Source: Ruminococcus sp. JC304 (GTDB lineage Bacteria; Bacillota; Clostridia; Lachnospirales; Lachnospiraceae). Taken from it: 64,000 nt of DNA. Positions 15,566 through 24,253 of the stretch are shown in pieces (position 1 is the first letter of the stretch; each line of letters starts with the position of its first letter). The notes below the pieces were generated by a model, which saw nothing but the letters and a program-made list of their open reading frames with translations, was not told the origin of the DNA and made no database searches. The stretch is taken from contig HE978651.1 of assembly GCA_000285855.2 (NCBI GenBank), forward strand, positions 326,012-390,011. Direction: 5' to 3'. The translations under genes were made by a program, and so were the position numbers.

Positions 15566-17044
15566 ATGAATGGAGCAGCAGTAATTCAGCCATCACCAAT
15601 TCCTTTCTATACAGTGTTAGTACTTTATCTTGGAATTATGGCATTTATTGGTTGGTATGCAGGACGTAAGACGAATAGCATTGGCGATTTCTTTGTATTG
15701 AGCGGAAAGGCTGGCGTGGTAGTAAGTGGTATTGCATATTTCTCAACCCAGTTTTCCATGGGAACTTTCCTTGGTACACCGGGAACCATTTACGGCGTAG
15801 GCTATGCAGGAATGGCCATCTCTGTACCTGGAGCTGTGTTCTGTATGATTCTTCCGGCGCTTCTCATTGGCCGTAAGCTGATTACTCTTGGTCATAAATA
15901 TGGTTTCCTGACTATGGCCGATTACCTGACAGACCGTTATCACTCCAAGAATATGAGCGGTGTTTTGGGCGTGATGATGCTCTTCTTCCTGGTTCCGATG
16001 ATGGGCGCACAGATTATCGGAGCAGGTGTTATTGTACATGTATTTACCGGACTGCCTGAATGGGTAGGTGTTGTGGGAATGGGTATTATCGTTATTCTCT
16101 ACTGTATGACCGGTGGTATGAAAGGTGCCATGATGACAGACGTTATCCAGGGATCTCTGATGATTGCTACTGCAGTGGTTACATTTATTGTATCTGTAGT
16201 AATGGGTGGAGGTTTCTCCAACATTAACCATACACTTCAGAGTATGAATGAGGCTTATCTGACCTTCCCAGGCGCCAACGGTTATATGCCTTGGACTTAT
16301 TATGTATCCAATATTGTGCTATGGTCGTTCTTTACGATGGGACAGCCTCACCTGTTTACAAAGTTCTTTGCAATGAAGGATCATAAAACCATGTTCAAAG
16401 CAATTCTTCTTGGTACTGCAGGTATGTTTTTCTCTGCAACTCTGATTGAGTGGGCCGGTGTAAATGGTATTGCTTCCATTCAGAATATCGAGAAGGCAGA
16501 CCAGATTATTCCTATGATTCTGCAGAGAGGTTTGAATCCTTTCCTGGCTTCCATTTTCATTGCAGGTATTGTGGCCGCAGGTATGTCCACTATCGATGGT
16601 ATTCTGGTAACTACTACCGGTGCTGTTACCCGTGATATTTATCAGAAGATTATCAATAAGGATGCCACAGATGAGTCTGTTATGAAAATGTCCAAGGTAG
16701 TAACTGTAATCATCGGTATCATCGTAATTTGCTTTGGTGTATTCCAGCCAGGCAGTATTTTTGAAATTAACCTGTTTGCATTTTCAGGAATGGCAATTTT
16801 TGTAGTGCCGATTCTGTTCGGAATTTATTGGAAGAAAGCAACAGCGAAGGGAGCGATCGCAGCGGTTATCGTAGGTATTATTTCCCTGTTACTCTTTACC
16901 CTGAACCCGTCAGTCAAAGCACTGGCTATGGGATTCCATGCATTATTCCCGACTACCATCATTGCTTCTATTGTAATGATCGTCGTAAGTAAATTTACAG
17001 AAACTCCGCCACAGGAGACTATTGATCGTCACTTTATGGCATAA
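15566..17044 (+). CDS. Sodium:solute symporter (SSS family)
   Basis: This 492-residue transporter has about 13 transmembrane helices. The N-terminal pattern GWYAGRKTNSIGDFFVLSGK and the GMSTIDG and FTMGQPHL segments are typical of the SSS/PanF-YidK branch. It probably imports a small organic solute with Na+. The flanking amidohydrolases (creatininase family, isoaspartyl dipeptidase) suggest an amide, lactam or dipeptide, but the substrate cannot be read from sequence. Confidence 0.9.
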   Translation: MNGAAVIQPSPIPFYTVLVLYLGIMAFIGWYAGRKTNSIGDFFVLSGKAGVVVSGIAYFSTQFSMGTFLGTPGTIYGVGYAGMAISVPGAVFCMILPALLIGRKLITLGHKYGFLTMADYLTDRYHSKNMSGVLGVMMLFFLVPMMGAQIIGAGVIVHVFTGLPEWVGVVGMGIIVILYCMTGGMKGAMMTDVIQGSLMIATAVVTFIVSVVMGGGFSNINHTLQSMNEAYLTFPGANGYMPWTYYVSNIVLWSFFTMGQPHLFTKFFAMKDHKTMFKAILLGTAGMFFSATLIEWAGVNGIASIQNIEKADQIIPMILQRGLNPFLASIFIAGIVAAGMSTIDGILVTTTGAVTRDIYQKIINKDATDESVMKMSKVVTVIIGIIVICFGVFQPGSIFEINLFAFSGMAIFVVPILFGIYWKKATAKGAIAAVIVGIISLLLFTLNPSVKALAMGFHALFPTTIIASIVMIVVSKFTETPPQETIDRHFMA

Positions 17045-17065
17045 AAATCAGGAGGTGTATTTGAA

Positions 17066-17827
17066 ATGTATCTTGCAAAAATGACTACAGCACAGGCAAA
17101 AGAAGCTTTTAAAGAGGATCCGATTATTGTGATTCCGGTAGGAAGCACTGAGCAGCACGGAACGCAGAGTGCATTGGGAACGGATTTTATGGTACCGTCC
17201 TATCTGGCAGATCATGTGGAGGATATAGACAATGTAATCGTAGCACCTACTGTTCCTTACGGTGTATGTCCTTATCACTTAAGTTTTGAAGGAAGTATTA
17301 ATATTGGTTATGAAGGACTTTATATGGTTCTGCATGGCATCATGGATTCTCTGATGCAGCATGGTGCAAAACGTTTTGTAATTCTGAATGGTCATGGCGG
17401 CAATACTCCATCCATTGACCGGGCAGCTCTGGAGGTATATCATAAAGGTGGTGTATGTGCCAGCGTAGACTGGTGGAGTCTGGTAGCTCAGCTGGACAAG
17501 AAGTTTGAAGGTGGTCATGGTGACGTTCTGGAGACCTCAGCTATGATGGCAATTGCTCCGGAATCAGTACATCTGGAACTTAGTAAACCTATCAATGCAC
17601 AGGATCCTTCCGAGAATATGAAGGCGGCTTATATCCAGGCAGTTAATTTCAAGGGTGGTATCGTACGTCTTGTGAGAGATACCAAAGAAATTGCTCCAAG
17701 CGGCTGGTTCGGACCTTTTGATCCGAAGGATTCTTCAGCAGAACTTGGACAGGAAGCTCTGGATCTGGCAGTATCCTATATCCGTGATTTCCTGGAAGAA
17801 ATGAAGCAGATGAAACTGTCTGTTTAA
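17066..17827 (+). CDS. Creatininase-family amidohydrolase
   Basis: This 253-residue metal-dependent hydrolase has the family's hallmark VGSTEQHG (metal-binding Glu and His), LGTDF, the GHGGN motif and the later GGHGDVLETS segment. The family includes creatinine amidohydrolase and related enzymes acting on cyclic or formyl amides. Ribosome site AGGAGG. It lies 21 bases after the symporter gene, so it likely processes the imported solute. Confidence 0.9.
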   Translation: MYLAKMTTAQAKEAFKEDPIIVIPVGSTEQHGTQSALGTDFMVPSYLADHVEDIDNVIVAPTVPYGVCPYHLSFEGSINIGYEGLYMVLHGIMDSLMQHGAKRFVILNGHGGNTPSIDRAALEVYHKGGVCASVDWWSLVAQLDKKFEGGHGDVLETSAMMAIAPESVHLELSKPINAQDPSENMKAAYIQAVNFKGGIVRLVRDTKEIAPSGWFGPFDPKDSSAELGQEALDLAVSYIRDFLEEMKQMKLSV

Positions 17828-17884
17828 CCAAACTGCGAAGCAGCTACTCTTGATCTAAAACTTTAATAGATAGAAATCCGAAGG

Positions 17885-17927
17885 GATACCACTCAGATAT
17901 GAAAAGATAGCTGAGTGGTATCTTTTT
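17885..17927 (+). terminator. Terminator of the symporter-creatininase operon
   Basis: GATACCACTCAG (17885-17896) pairs with CTGAGTGGTATC (17911-17922) and is followed by TTTTT. Confidence 0.9.
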
Positions 17928-17980
17928 CTGTTATATAAATAAACGAAATCAATAGTTTTTACTTATCTATGTAAAAATTA

Positions 17981-18010
17981 TTGATTTTTATTATGATTGT
18001 TGGCTATAAT
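17981..18010 (+). promoter_or_regulatory. Promoter of the bile salt hydrolase gene
   Basis: TTGATT and TATAAT with an 18-base spacer, 68 bases ahead of the start codon. Confidence 0.65.
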
Positions 18011-18078
18011 AAAAAAGAATTTAACCGAATCAAGTAGAGAAGCGGATTGCGAATATCCGCTTTAAGGAGGAAATGATC

Positions 18079-19056
18079 ATGTGTACAGCTGCAACTTATA
18101 AAACAAAAGATTTTTATTTCGGAAGAACGCTGGATTATGAATTTTCTTATGGTGATCAGGTTACTGTTACACCGCGCAACTTCCCGTTTTATTTTCGACA
18201 TGCCGGTGACTTGACAAATCATTATGCAATTATTGGGATGGCTCATGTAGCAGATAATTATCCCCTGTATTATGATGCTGTTAATGAAAAAGGGCTTGGT
18301 ATGGCAGGCCTTAATTTTGTGGGGAATGCTTCTTATTCTGAAGTTCAGACAGAAGGGGATAATATTGCACAGTTTGAATTTATTCCCTGGATTTTAAGTC
18401 AGTGTTCTTCTGTAACAGAGGTTCGGGAAAAACTTGATCATATTAATATAGTGAATACTCCTTTCAGTGAACAATTTCCTTTAGCCCAACTTCATTGGAT
18501 CATTGCTGATGAAAAGGAAGCCATTACAGTAGAATCTATGTCTGATGGTCTTCATGTTTATGATAACCCGGTTGGTGTTCTCACAAACAACCCGCCTTTC
18601 CCACAGCAAATGTTTCAATTGAATAACTATATGCACCTTTCACCTAAACAGCCCGTGAATACATTTGGCAGTAATCTTCCTCTCAATGCATACAGCCGTG
18701 GAATGGGAGCCCTTGGGCTTCCGGGAGATCTTTCTTCGGCTTCTCGTTTTGTACGTGTGGCATTTACAAAAGCAAATGCTTTTTCCGGTGAATCAGAGGA
18801 GGAAAGTGTCAGTCAGTTTTTCCATATCCTCGGGTCTGTAGATCAGCAGCGTGGCTGTTGTGAGGTTTCCGACGGAAAGTATGAAATCACCTTATATACT
18901 TCCTGTTGTAATACTGCAAGAGGGGTTTATTATTATAATACGTATGAAAATCATCAGATTAGTGGGGTAGATATGCACATGGAAAATCTGGACAGTAATA
19001 AATTAGTCTGCTATCCGTTGATCCAGGGAGAACAAATTAAATTTCAAAACAGATAA
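18079..19056 (+). CDS. bsh: Bile salt hydrolase (choloylglycine hydrolase)
   Basis: This 325-residue N-terminal nucleophile hydrolase removes glycine or taurine from conjugated bile acids. The start at 18079 is chosen over 18073 because it gives Met-Cys, so Cys2 becomes the nucleophile, and AGGAGG is spaced eight bases from it. Other expected residues are Arg16 and Asp19 (FGRTLD), the NEKGLG-AGLNF block, Asn of LTNNPPF, and the Arg of LSSASRFVR. Penicillin V acylase is the main alternative within the family; the overall match to Clostridium choloylglycine hydrolases favours BSH. It has its own promoter and terminator. No signal peptide, so cytoplasmic. Confidence 0.92.
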   Translation: MCTAATYKTKDFYFGRTLDYEFSYGDQVTVTPRNFPFYFRHAGDLTNHYAIIGMAHVADNYPLYYDAVNEKGLGMAGLNFVGNASYSEVQTEGDNIAQFEFIPWILSQCSSVTEVREKLDHINIVNTPFSEQFPLAQLHWIIADEKEAITVESMSDGLHVYDNPVGVLTNNPPFPQQMFQLNNYMHLSPKQPVNTFGSNLPLNAYSRGMGALGLPGDLSSASRFVRVAFTKANAFSGESEEESVSQFFHILGSVDQQRGCCEVSDGKYEITLYTSCCNTARGVYYYNTYENHQISGVDMHMENLDSNKLVCYPLIQGEQIKFQNR

Positions 19057-19076
19057 TATTTTTAAGGCAAACAAAA

Positions 19077-19120
19077 ATATGACTATTTCCTCTACAGAGA
19101 GGTGGTAGTCATATTTTTTA
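19077..19120. terminator. Terminator after the bile salt hydrolase gene
   Basis: ATATGACTA (19077-19085) pairs with TAGTCATAT (19106-19114), with an inner CCTCT/AGAGG stem and a T-run after it. The A-run before it may also serve the converging acyltransferase gene. Confidence 0.85.
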
Positions 19121-19134
19121 TGTCGCTGTAGCGA

Positions 19135-20211
19135 TCAGGAAGCAGGATGGTCAACAAAATGGGTTGAAAAATAGCCAAATATGCTGGCGATTATGATCAT
19201 ACATGGAAGAAACATCCAGAAACGTTGCTGACTCATGGTGTGGAACAATGGAGAATTAGCCTGCAGAATCATAATAATGGGCATATGCCATAAGTAAATT
19301 CCATATTGGTTCCGCGCTACAAAATACAGCGGACGACAAAATAAAAAATTTATTTCCGGTAAAATAGAAAATCCAATCAGCAGTATACAGAGCAGGAGAG
19401 CCAGAATGGAATGGGCCGGGTAACCGACCGTAGTGATTCCGTAAAGGCTGTGACTGTGATAGTAAAAAATCCATACCAGAATCAGCGCAGCGCTTACCAG
19501 GGAAACCGGGAGTCCAAGCTTCAGACAAGGATACGGGATATGTTTTTTCATGTTTTTCCAGAAAGCAGCGGCAGTCATTCCAAGTACAAAATTATCCAGC
19601 GAAGAGCATACCTGACGTTCATATACAAAGAAGACAGAGAGGTCAGAAACACCCATGGCGTGAAGATAACGGACAATTGTGATCCGGGATATAATTGTAA
19701 ACAGAATGGATATAATGGCAGATACAAGCCAGTTTTTTCGGACTGCCTTATAAAGGAAGGGTGCGATAAGATAAAATTGAAAAATCACACCCATGGTCCA
19801 TAATGCGCCGTTGATAGATCCGTGGGTTGCTGGAGAAAAGTTTTCTGTTAAAGTGTAATAGGCAATGATGTGCCGGATTCCATCCCTGCTGAGCATTTGG
19901 GTTGACATAAAGATCAGAAGGACTGTGATGCATACATAATACTGAGGCATAATACGAAGGCATCGCTTTTTCATGAATGCTTTCCAACCAGGAAGCTTTC
20001 CGCGTTCTTCAGAAGAAGCCAGAGAAAGATAAATACCATATCCACTGAGGAGGAAGAATAAGGTCACTCCTATTTCGCCTCCGAAAGATAGAAAAACATG
20101 AAGAGCTGTATGCATCTGCCATGGCTGGCCGGACAGAACATAGCAATGGTAAAGCATAATATAAAGAATAGCTCCTGCACGGAGCAGGTCAATGTTTTTG
20201 ATTCGTTTCAT
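19135..20211 (-). CDS. Acyltransferase 3 family membrane protein
   Basis: This 358-residue integral membrane protein has about ten helices. The N-terminal IDLLRAGAILYIMLYHC motif, with the conserved Arg and His, and the FFLLSGYG motif define the acyltransferase-3 (OafA-like) family, which transfers acetyl or other acyl groups to extracellular glycans or lipids. Standing alone between convergent and divergent neighbours, its acceptor is unknown. Confidence 0.88.
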   Translation of the reverse strand: MKRIKNIDLLRAGAILYIMLYHCYVLSGQPWQMHTALHVFLSFGGEIGVTLFFLLSGYGIYLSLASSEERGKLPGWKAFMKKRCLRIMPQYYVCITVLLIFMSTQMLSRDGIRHIIAYYTLTENFSPATHGSINGALWTMGVIFQFYLIAPFLYKAVRKNWLVSAIISILFTIISRITIVRYLHAMGVSDLSVFFVYERQVCSSLDNFVLGMTAAAFWKNMKKHIPYPCLKLGLPVSLVSAALILVWIFYYHSHSLYGITTVGYPAHSILALLLCILLIGFSILPEINFLFCRPLYFVARNQYGIYLWHMPIIMILQANSPLFHTMSQQRFWMFLPCMIIIASIFGYFSTHFVDHPAS

Positions 20212-20390
20212 GATGAGTCCTTTCTTGGGTGAACAGAGTAGTAAAGGGTATATCGTAAATTAGTATAGCATGAATGAGGATATGTGAAAAGAACATGTTA
20301 CTGTCAGAAGTGCTAGTGTAAATGCCTGAGTGTTCACGTATAATGTAGATAAACAAAAACTCGATTATAAAATAGAAAGGAGATGTTTGT

Positions 20391-21224
20391 ATGAGTAAAA
20401 AAATGAGGTTGTGGATGGCAGGAACAGTAGGAGTCTTAATGGCAGGCTTTATGAGCGTAAGTGTTTATGCCCTTGAAGAAAAGGATGTTATTGGAACCTG
20501 GTATGTAAATGAGCTTTCTATGGGCGAAGGGGTATCCTTTCATCCTGGGGCAATGGGAATGGAAGTGACCGTGGACATTAAAGAAGACGGTAAAATGGAA
20601 ACAACAAGTTCTGTTTATGGGGAAGAGCCTGAGGTAGATGAATCAGAGTGGAAAATAGAAAATGATAAAATCCTGATGACTTATAATGATCAGACAGGGG
20701 AATGCGAGTACAAGGACGGTAAGATAACCTTAACAGCAGATGGAACGACAATGATCCTGAGTCAGGAAAAGGAAGAGTATGAGCCTTATGTACCGGGTAA
20801 ACCGGTAGAAAATCCAACCATGAAGGATTTTGAAGGAGAATGGAGCTGTACTCTGATGGAAGCATTTGGAATGCAGATGCCGGTTAATGCTGACTTTACA
20901 GGATTTGAAATGAGTCTGTCTGTGGAAGACGGAAAGGCTGAAATTATCTTAATAGAGAGCGGAGAAGAGACAAAAGTAGAACTTCAGGGCGATGTGGAAG
21001 GAAACGCATTAGTATTAAAGGCTGTAACAGAGGATGAGGCAGGAACTATGTTTTTCAGTCTTGATAATATGAAGTTCAATTTACTGGATGATGGAAAACT
21101 GTGTTTTATAGCAGAAGACGATACAGAGGAATCTGATGACGGCGAAGAAGCAGACGATTCTCAAACAGGTGAAGATGATTTTTCCGTAAAGACATATTTT
21201 GAAAAAATAGTTGTTACAGAATAA
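20391..21224 (+). CDS. Secreted lipocalin-like protein
   Basis: This 277-residue protein has a Sec signal (KKMRLWMAGTVGVLMAGF, cleavage near VYA-LE). The mature part has two related beta-rich modules, each starting with a '(V/F)xGxW' type strand (DVIGTWYV at ~34 and DFEGEWSC at ~147), as in lipocalin-like domains, followed by alternating strands. The C-terminal ~30 residues form a very acidic linker (EESDDGEEADD). Function unknown. Ribosome site AAAGGAG. A strong hairpin separates it from the zinc-ribbon gene downstream. Confidence 0.75.
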   Translation: MSKKMRLWMAGTVGVLMAGFMSVSVYALEEKDVIGTWYVNELSMGEGVSFHPGAMGMEVTVDIKEDGKMETTSSVYGEEPEVDESEWKIENDKILMTYNDQTGECEYKDGKITLTADGTTMILSQEKEEYEPYVPGKPVENPTMKDFEGEWSCTLMEAFGMQMPVNADFTGFEMSLSVEDGKAEIILIESGEETKVELQGDVEGNALVLKAVTEDEAGTMFFSLDNMKFNLLDDGKLCFIAEDDTEESDDGEEADDSQTGEDDFSVKTYFEKIVVTE

Positions 21225-21231
21225 GGTAAAG

Positions 21232-21260
21232 TACTGCCGCACCATTCCGGTGCGGCAGTA
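21232..21260 (+). repeat. Strong intergenic hairpin
   Basis: TACTGCCGCACC (21232-21243) and GGTGCGGCAGTA (21249-21260) form a perfect 12-bp GC-rich stem just after the stop codon. No T-run follows, so it may be a weak terminator, a 3'-end protector or a processing site. Confidence 0.75.
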
Positions 21261-21291
21261 TGGGATTTCAGATAAAAAAGGAGGATAGGGT

Positions 21292-22368
21292 ATGGGATTA
21301 TTTGATAAGAAAATCTGTGACATCTGCGGAGAGAAAATTGGTTTATTGGGAAATCGAAAACTGGATGACGGAAATCTGTGCAAGGATTGTGCGAAAAAAT
21401 TGTCACCATGGTTTGAGGAGCGGCGGCATAGTACGGTAGAGGATATCAAACGTCAGCTGGAATATCGTGAAAAAAACAAAAAAGCGGTAATGGATTTTTG
21501 TATAACCCGACAGATCAATACCAGAAATTACAATGTTTTTATTGATGATAATAAGGGGAATTTTACTGTTGCACGGAAACTGGATGTCAATGAAAACCCG
21601 GACATAGTTCCTTTATCAGCCATTGTGCAGTGCAGAGTTGATGTAGACCAACAGCAGCAAGAGGAAACATATACAAAGGATGGAGAAAATGTAAGTTATC
21701 AGCCACCGGTATATAAATATGAATTTGATTATACCATGCGTATTAAAGTGAGAACTCAGTGGTTTGATGATATGGATTTTCGCCTGAATACTTTTTCCAT
21801 AAGCAGTGATAAAAGAAGAGAACTGATGGAAGTGGAGCAGACCGCTTATCAGATTATTGCAGCACTGACACCAAACGCAGTCGGAATGCAGTCCGGAATG
21901 CCGGGAATGAACATGAATGGAGGAATGCAGCCCGGGATGCCGGGAATGAACATGAACGGAGGAATGCAACCCGGGATGCCGGGAATGAACATGAACGGAG
22001 GGATGCAGTCTGGGATGCCCGGGATGAATATGAATGCGGGAATGCAGCCCGGGATGTCCGGAATGAACATGAATGCGGGAATGCAGCCTGGAATGCCCGG
22101 GATGAACATGAACGGAGGGATGCAGTCTGGGATGCCCGGGATGAACATGAATGTGGGAATGCAGCCCGGGATGCCCGGAATGAATATGAACGGAGGGATG
22201 CAGTCTGGGATGCCGGGAATGAACATGAACGGAGGAATGCAGCCCGGAATGTCCGGAATGAACATGAACGGAGGAATGCAACAGAATAACAGTTCGTGGA
22301 AATGCCAGTGCGGTGCAGAGAATACCGGAAAGTTTTGTGAATACTGTGGTCAGCCAAGACCGTTTTAA
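21292..22368 (+). CDS. DUF4428 zinc-ribbon protein with Met/Gly repeats
   Basis: This 358-residue protein has three parts. Residues ~1-45 carry a CDIC...CKDC zinc ribbon typical of DUF4428. Residues ~60-195 are an unassigned globular region. Residues ~198-327 are ten tandem copies of a 13-residue unit (consensus GMQPGMPGMNMNG). The C-terminus has another zinc ribbon (WKCQCGAENTGKFCEYCGQ). No signal peptide. The repeat is likely a flexible Met-rich linker; metal (for example copper) binding or a condensate role is possible but untested. Ribosome site AAGGAGGA. Confidence 0.8.
   Translation: MGLFDKKICDICGEKIGLLGNRKLDDGNLCKDCAKKLSPWFEERRHSTVEDIKRQLEYREKNKKAVMDFCITRQINTRNYNVFIDDNKGNFTVARKLDVNENPDIVPLSAIVQCRVDVDQQQQEETYTKDGENVSYQPPVYKYEFDYTMRIKVRTQWFDDMDFRLNTFSISSDKRRELMEVEQTAYQIIAALTPNAVGMQSGMPGMNMNGGMQPGMPGMNMNGGMQPGMPGMNMNGGMQSGMPGMNMNAGMQPGMSGMNMNAGMQPGMPGMNMNGGMQSGMPGMNMNVGMQPGMPGMNMNGGMQSGMPGMNMNGGMQPGMSGMNMNGGMQQNNSSWKCQCGAENTGKFCEYCGQPRPF
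21883..22272 (+). repeat. Ten in-frame 39-bp tandem repeats
   Basis: Ten units of 39 bp encode GMQ(P/S)GM(P/S)GMNMN(G/A/V). Silent differences between units show the array is not freshly duplicated. A multiple of three keeps the frame when copies are gained or lost, so length variation between strains is expected. Confidence 0.9.
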
Positions 22369-22501
22369 GCAATGGGAAACAGAGTGGACAGGATTGTTCA
22401 CTCTGTTTGTGATAAAAACTCTGAAAATAGATGATTCTTCTGAAAACTATATGATAAAATGGTACTTTATAGTATAATTATTACAAAAATAGGTTGGGTG
22501 T

Positions 22502-22560
22502 GTTTGAAAAATCATTCCCGCAAATTGTGACGCACATCTTGCGTAAAGCATTTTTCAAAC
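22502..22560 (+). promoter_or_regulatory. Nested hairpin upstream of the kinase operon
   Basis: Outer arms GTTTGAAAAAT (22502-22512) and ATTTTTCAAAC (22550-22560) pair perfectly. Inside, CGCAA (22519-22523) pairs with TTGCG (22539-22543). It ends 25 bases before the ATG and includes most of the leader. It may be an RNA switch, attenuator or operator for the two-component operon. No known riboswitch consensus is recognised. Confidence 0.6.
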
Positions 22561-22585
22561 CCGCTCCGGTGAAAGAGGAATTTTC

Positions 22586-24253
22586 ATGACATACAATAAA
22601 AAGAGGACTCTGTCATATGGAGTGATTTTGATAAGTGTGTTGCTGGCTTATTTCTGCAGGCAGGCGAGACCGGAAAATGTTTTCATGAGAAATCTGGCAG
22701 ATCAGTGCCGTAACTGTATTTATCTGGGAATGTACTGTGCCTGGGTGATTTATCTGGAAAAACATGTAGTACATAGAAAAACGCGCAGATGCCTGACTGC
22801 AATTGGCTGTCTGATGGTATTCTGGTTCTTTGTGCGGACAGTAAAATTTCATATTTTTCATGATCCTCTCGGAGAACATATCTGCTGGTACCTATATTAT
22901 ATTCCCATGATTCTGATTCCGGTTCTGGGTTTGGCAGCGGCAATGTTTTTGGGTGAAAAGGAGGAAGAGAAAACGGTCAGAAAGATCATAATTTTGCTGA
23001 CTGTGGCGGCGGTATTGATCGTAAGTGTTTTTACAAATGATTTACATCAGCTGGTATTTCGTTTTTCCAAACAGCCTCCATTTTCGGATAAAGATTACAG
23101 CTATGGCATTGTTTTTATGGTGATCCAGGGATGGATCTTGATTTGTCTGGCAGGGATGGAAATCATACTGATCAGAAAAAGCAGAATTCCGGGAAAGAAA
23201 CAGTTCTGGCTGCCGGTGATTCCGGGAATATTGCTTCTGGGGTGGAATATCGGAAATATACTCCGCCTGCCTTTCATTAAAATCATTGCAGGGGATATGA
23301 CGGCAGTGTGCTGCCTTTTAATGGCGGCAATTTTTCAGGGGTGCATATTATGTGGATTGATACAGACCAATAATCGATATTTTGAATTATTCCAGACTCC
23401 GGGAGGTCTGGATGCAGAGATTACAGATCATTCTTTTCAGCGCTATTATCATTCAGGTGACTTTCCTGAGCTGTCACCTGAACTGCGTAGAATCATAATA
23501 GACAGATCATCAGTACAGGAACAGGGAATCCGGATCAACCATATTCCTATAAGGGGAGGACATTTGTTTTGGTCAGAGGATATTTCGGTACTGCTGGATC
23601 AGTATCAGGATATTCGGGAACAGCAGGAGGAACTGACGGCCAGAAACCGTCTGTTACAGAAAGCTTATCAGAAAGAGGCTGAGCGTAGAAAGACAGAAGA
23701 ACAGAACCGTCTGTTAAATATGATACAGAATCAGACCGCCGGTCAGCTGGAATTGCTGTCACAGTTTATGAATGAGCTGGAGCGGACAGAGTCGAGGGAA
23801 CAATATGATCGGATTCTCGGTAAAATTGTAGTTGTTGGTACATATTTGAAGCGGAGGAAGAATCTGGTACTAACACAATATGCATCAGAGGGAAATCTGC
23901 TTACAATGGAAGATCTCAGACAAAGCCTGGCGGAATCCTGTGACAGCTTAAAATTATGCAGGATCCGGGCTGCCTACTACGTGGAAAATGTGGATGTGCA
24001 GCTGAATGCAGATGATATACTAAAATGCTATGACACCTTTGAATGGCTTGTGGAACGATTGGTTGATATTATGCAGTCTGTTTTTTACCGTGTGTCGCAG
24101 ATTGATGATGCTCTGCGGATTTCAGTTCATATTGTATCAGAGGCGGATCTGCGTGGATTCATGTCGGAAAGGCCGGAATTAAAAGTGCAGCAGGAAGATG
24201 AAAACGAATGGTTTATCAGATGTATCGTATTCAGAAAGAGAGGCGGAAGATGA
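22586..24253 (+). CDS. 7TM histidine-kinase-like sensor, possibly without kinase activity
   Basis: This 555-residue protein has about seven or eight N-terminal transmembrane helices (to ~245), as in sensor kinases with a 7TM input domain. A coiled segment (~330-400) and a C-terminal domain (~400-555) follow. The usual His phosphorylation box is not seen in the coiled segment (it reads NQTAGQLELLSQF), and a clear N-box or glycine-rich ATP lid is absent, so the ATPase domain looks degenerate. It overlaps the next kinase gene by ATGA and probably forms a sensing complex with it. Confidence 0.75.
   Translation: MTYNKKRTLSYGVILISVLLAYFCRQARPENVFMRNLADQCRNCIYLGMYCAWVIYLEKHVVHRKTRRCLTAIGCLMVFWFFVRTVKFHIFHDPLGEHICWYLYYIPMILIPVLGLAAAMFLGEKEEEKTVRKIIILLTVAAVLIVSVFTNDLHQLVFRFSKQPPFSDKDYSYGIVFMVIQGWILICLAGMEIILIRKSRIPGKKQFWLPVIPGILLLGWNIGNILRLPFIKIIAGDMTAVCCLLMAAIFQGCILCGLIQTNNRYFELFQTPGGLDAEITDHSFQRYYHSGDFPELSPELRRIIIDRSSVQEQGIRINHIPIRGGHLFWSEDISVLLDQYQDIREQQEELTARNRLLQKAYQKEAERRKTEEQNRLLNMIQNQTAGQLELLSQFMNELERTESREQYDRILGKIVVVGTYLKRRKNLVLTQYASEGNLLTMEDLRQSLAESCDSLKLCRIRAAYYVENVDVQLNADDILKCYDTFEWLVERLVDIMQSVFYRVSQIDDALRISVHIVSEADLRGFMSERPELKVQQEDENEWFIRCIVFRKRGGR

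Noticed and set aside
21616-22401. Long antisense frames (up to 261 codons) over the Met-rich gene
   Set aside because: They are shadows of a 39-bp in-frame repeat, which keeps all frames open. The sense gene has a ribosome site and zinc-ribbon ends.
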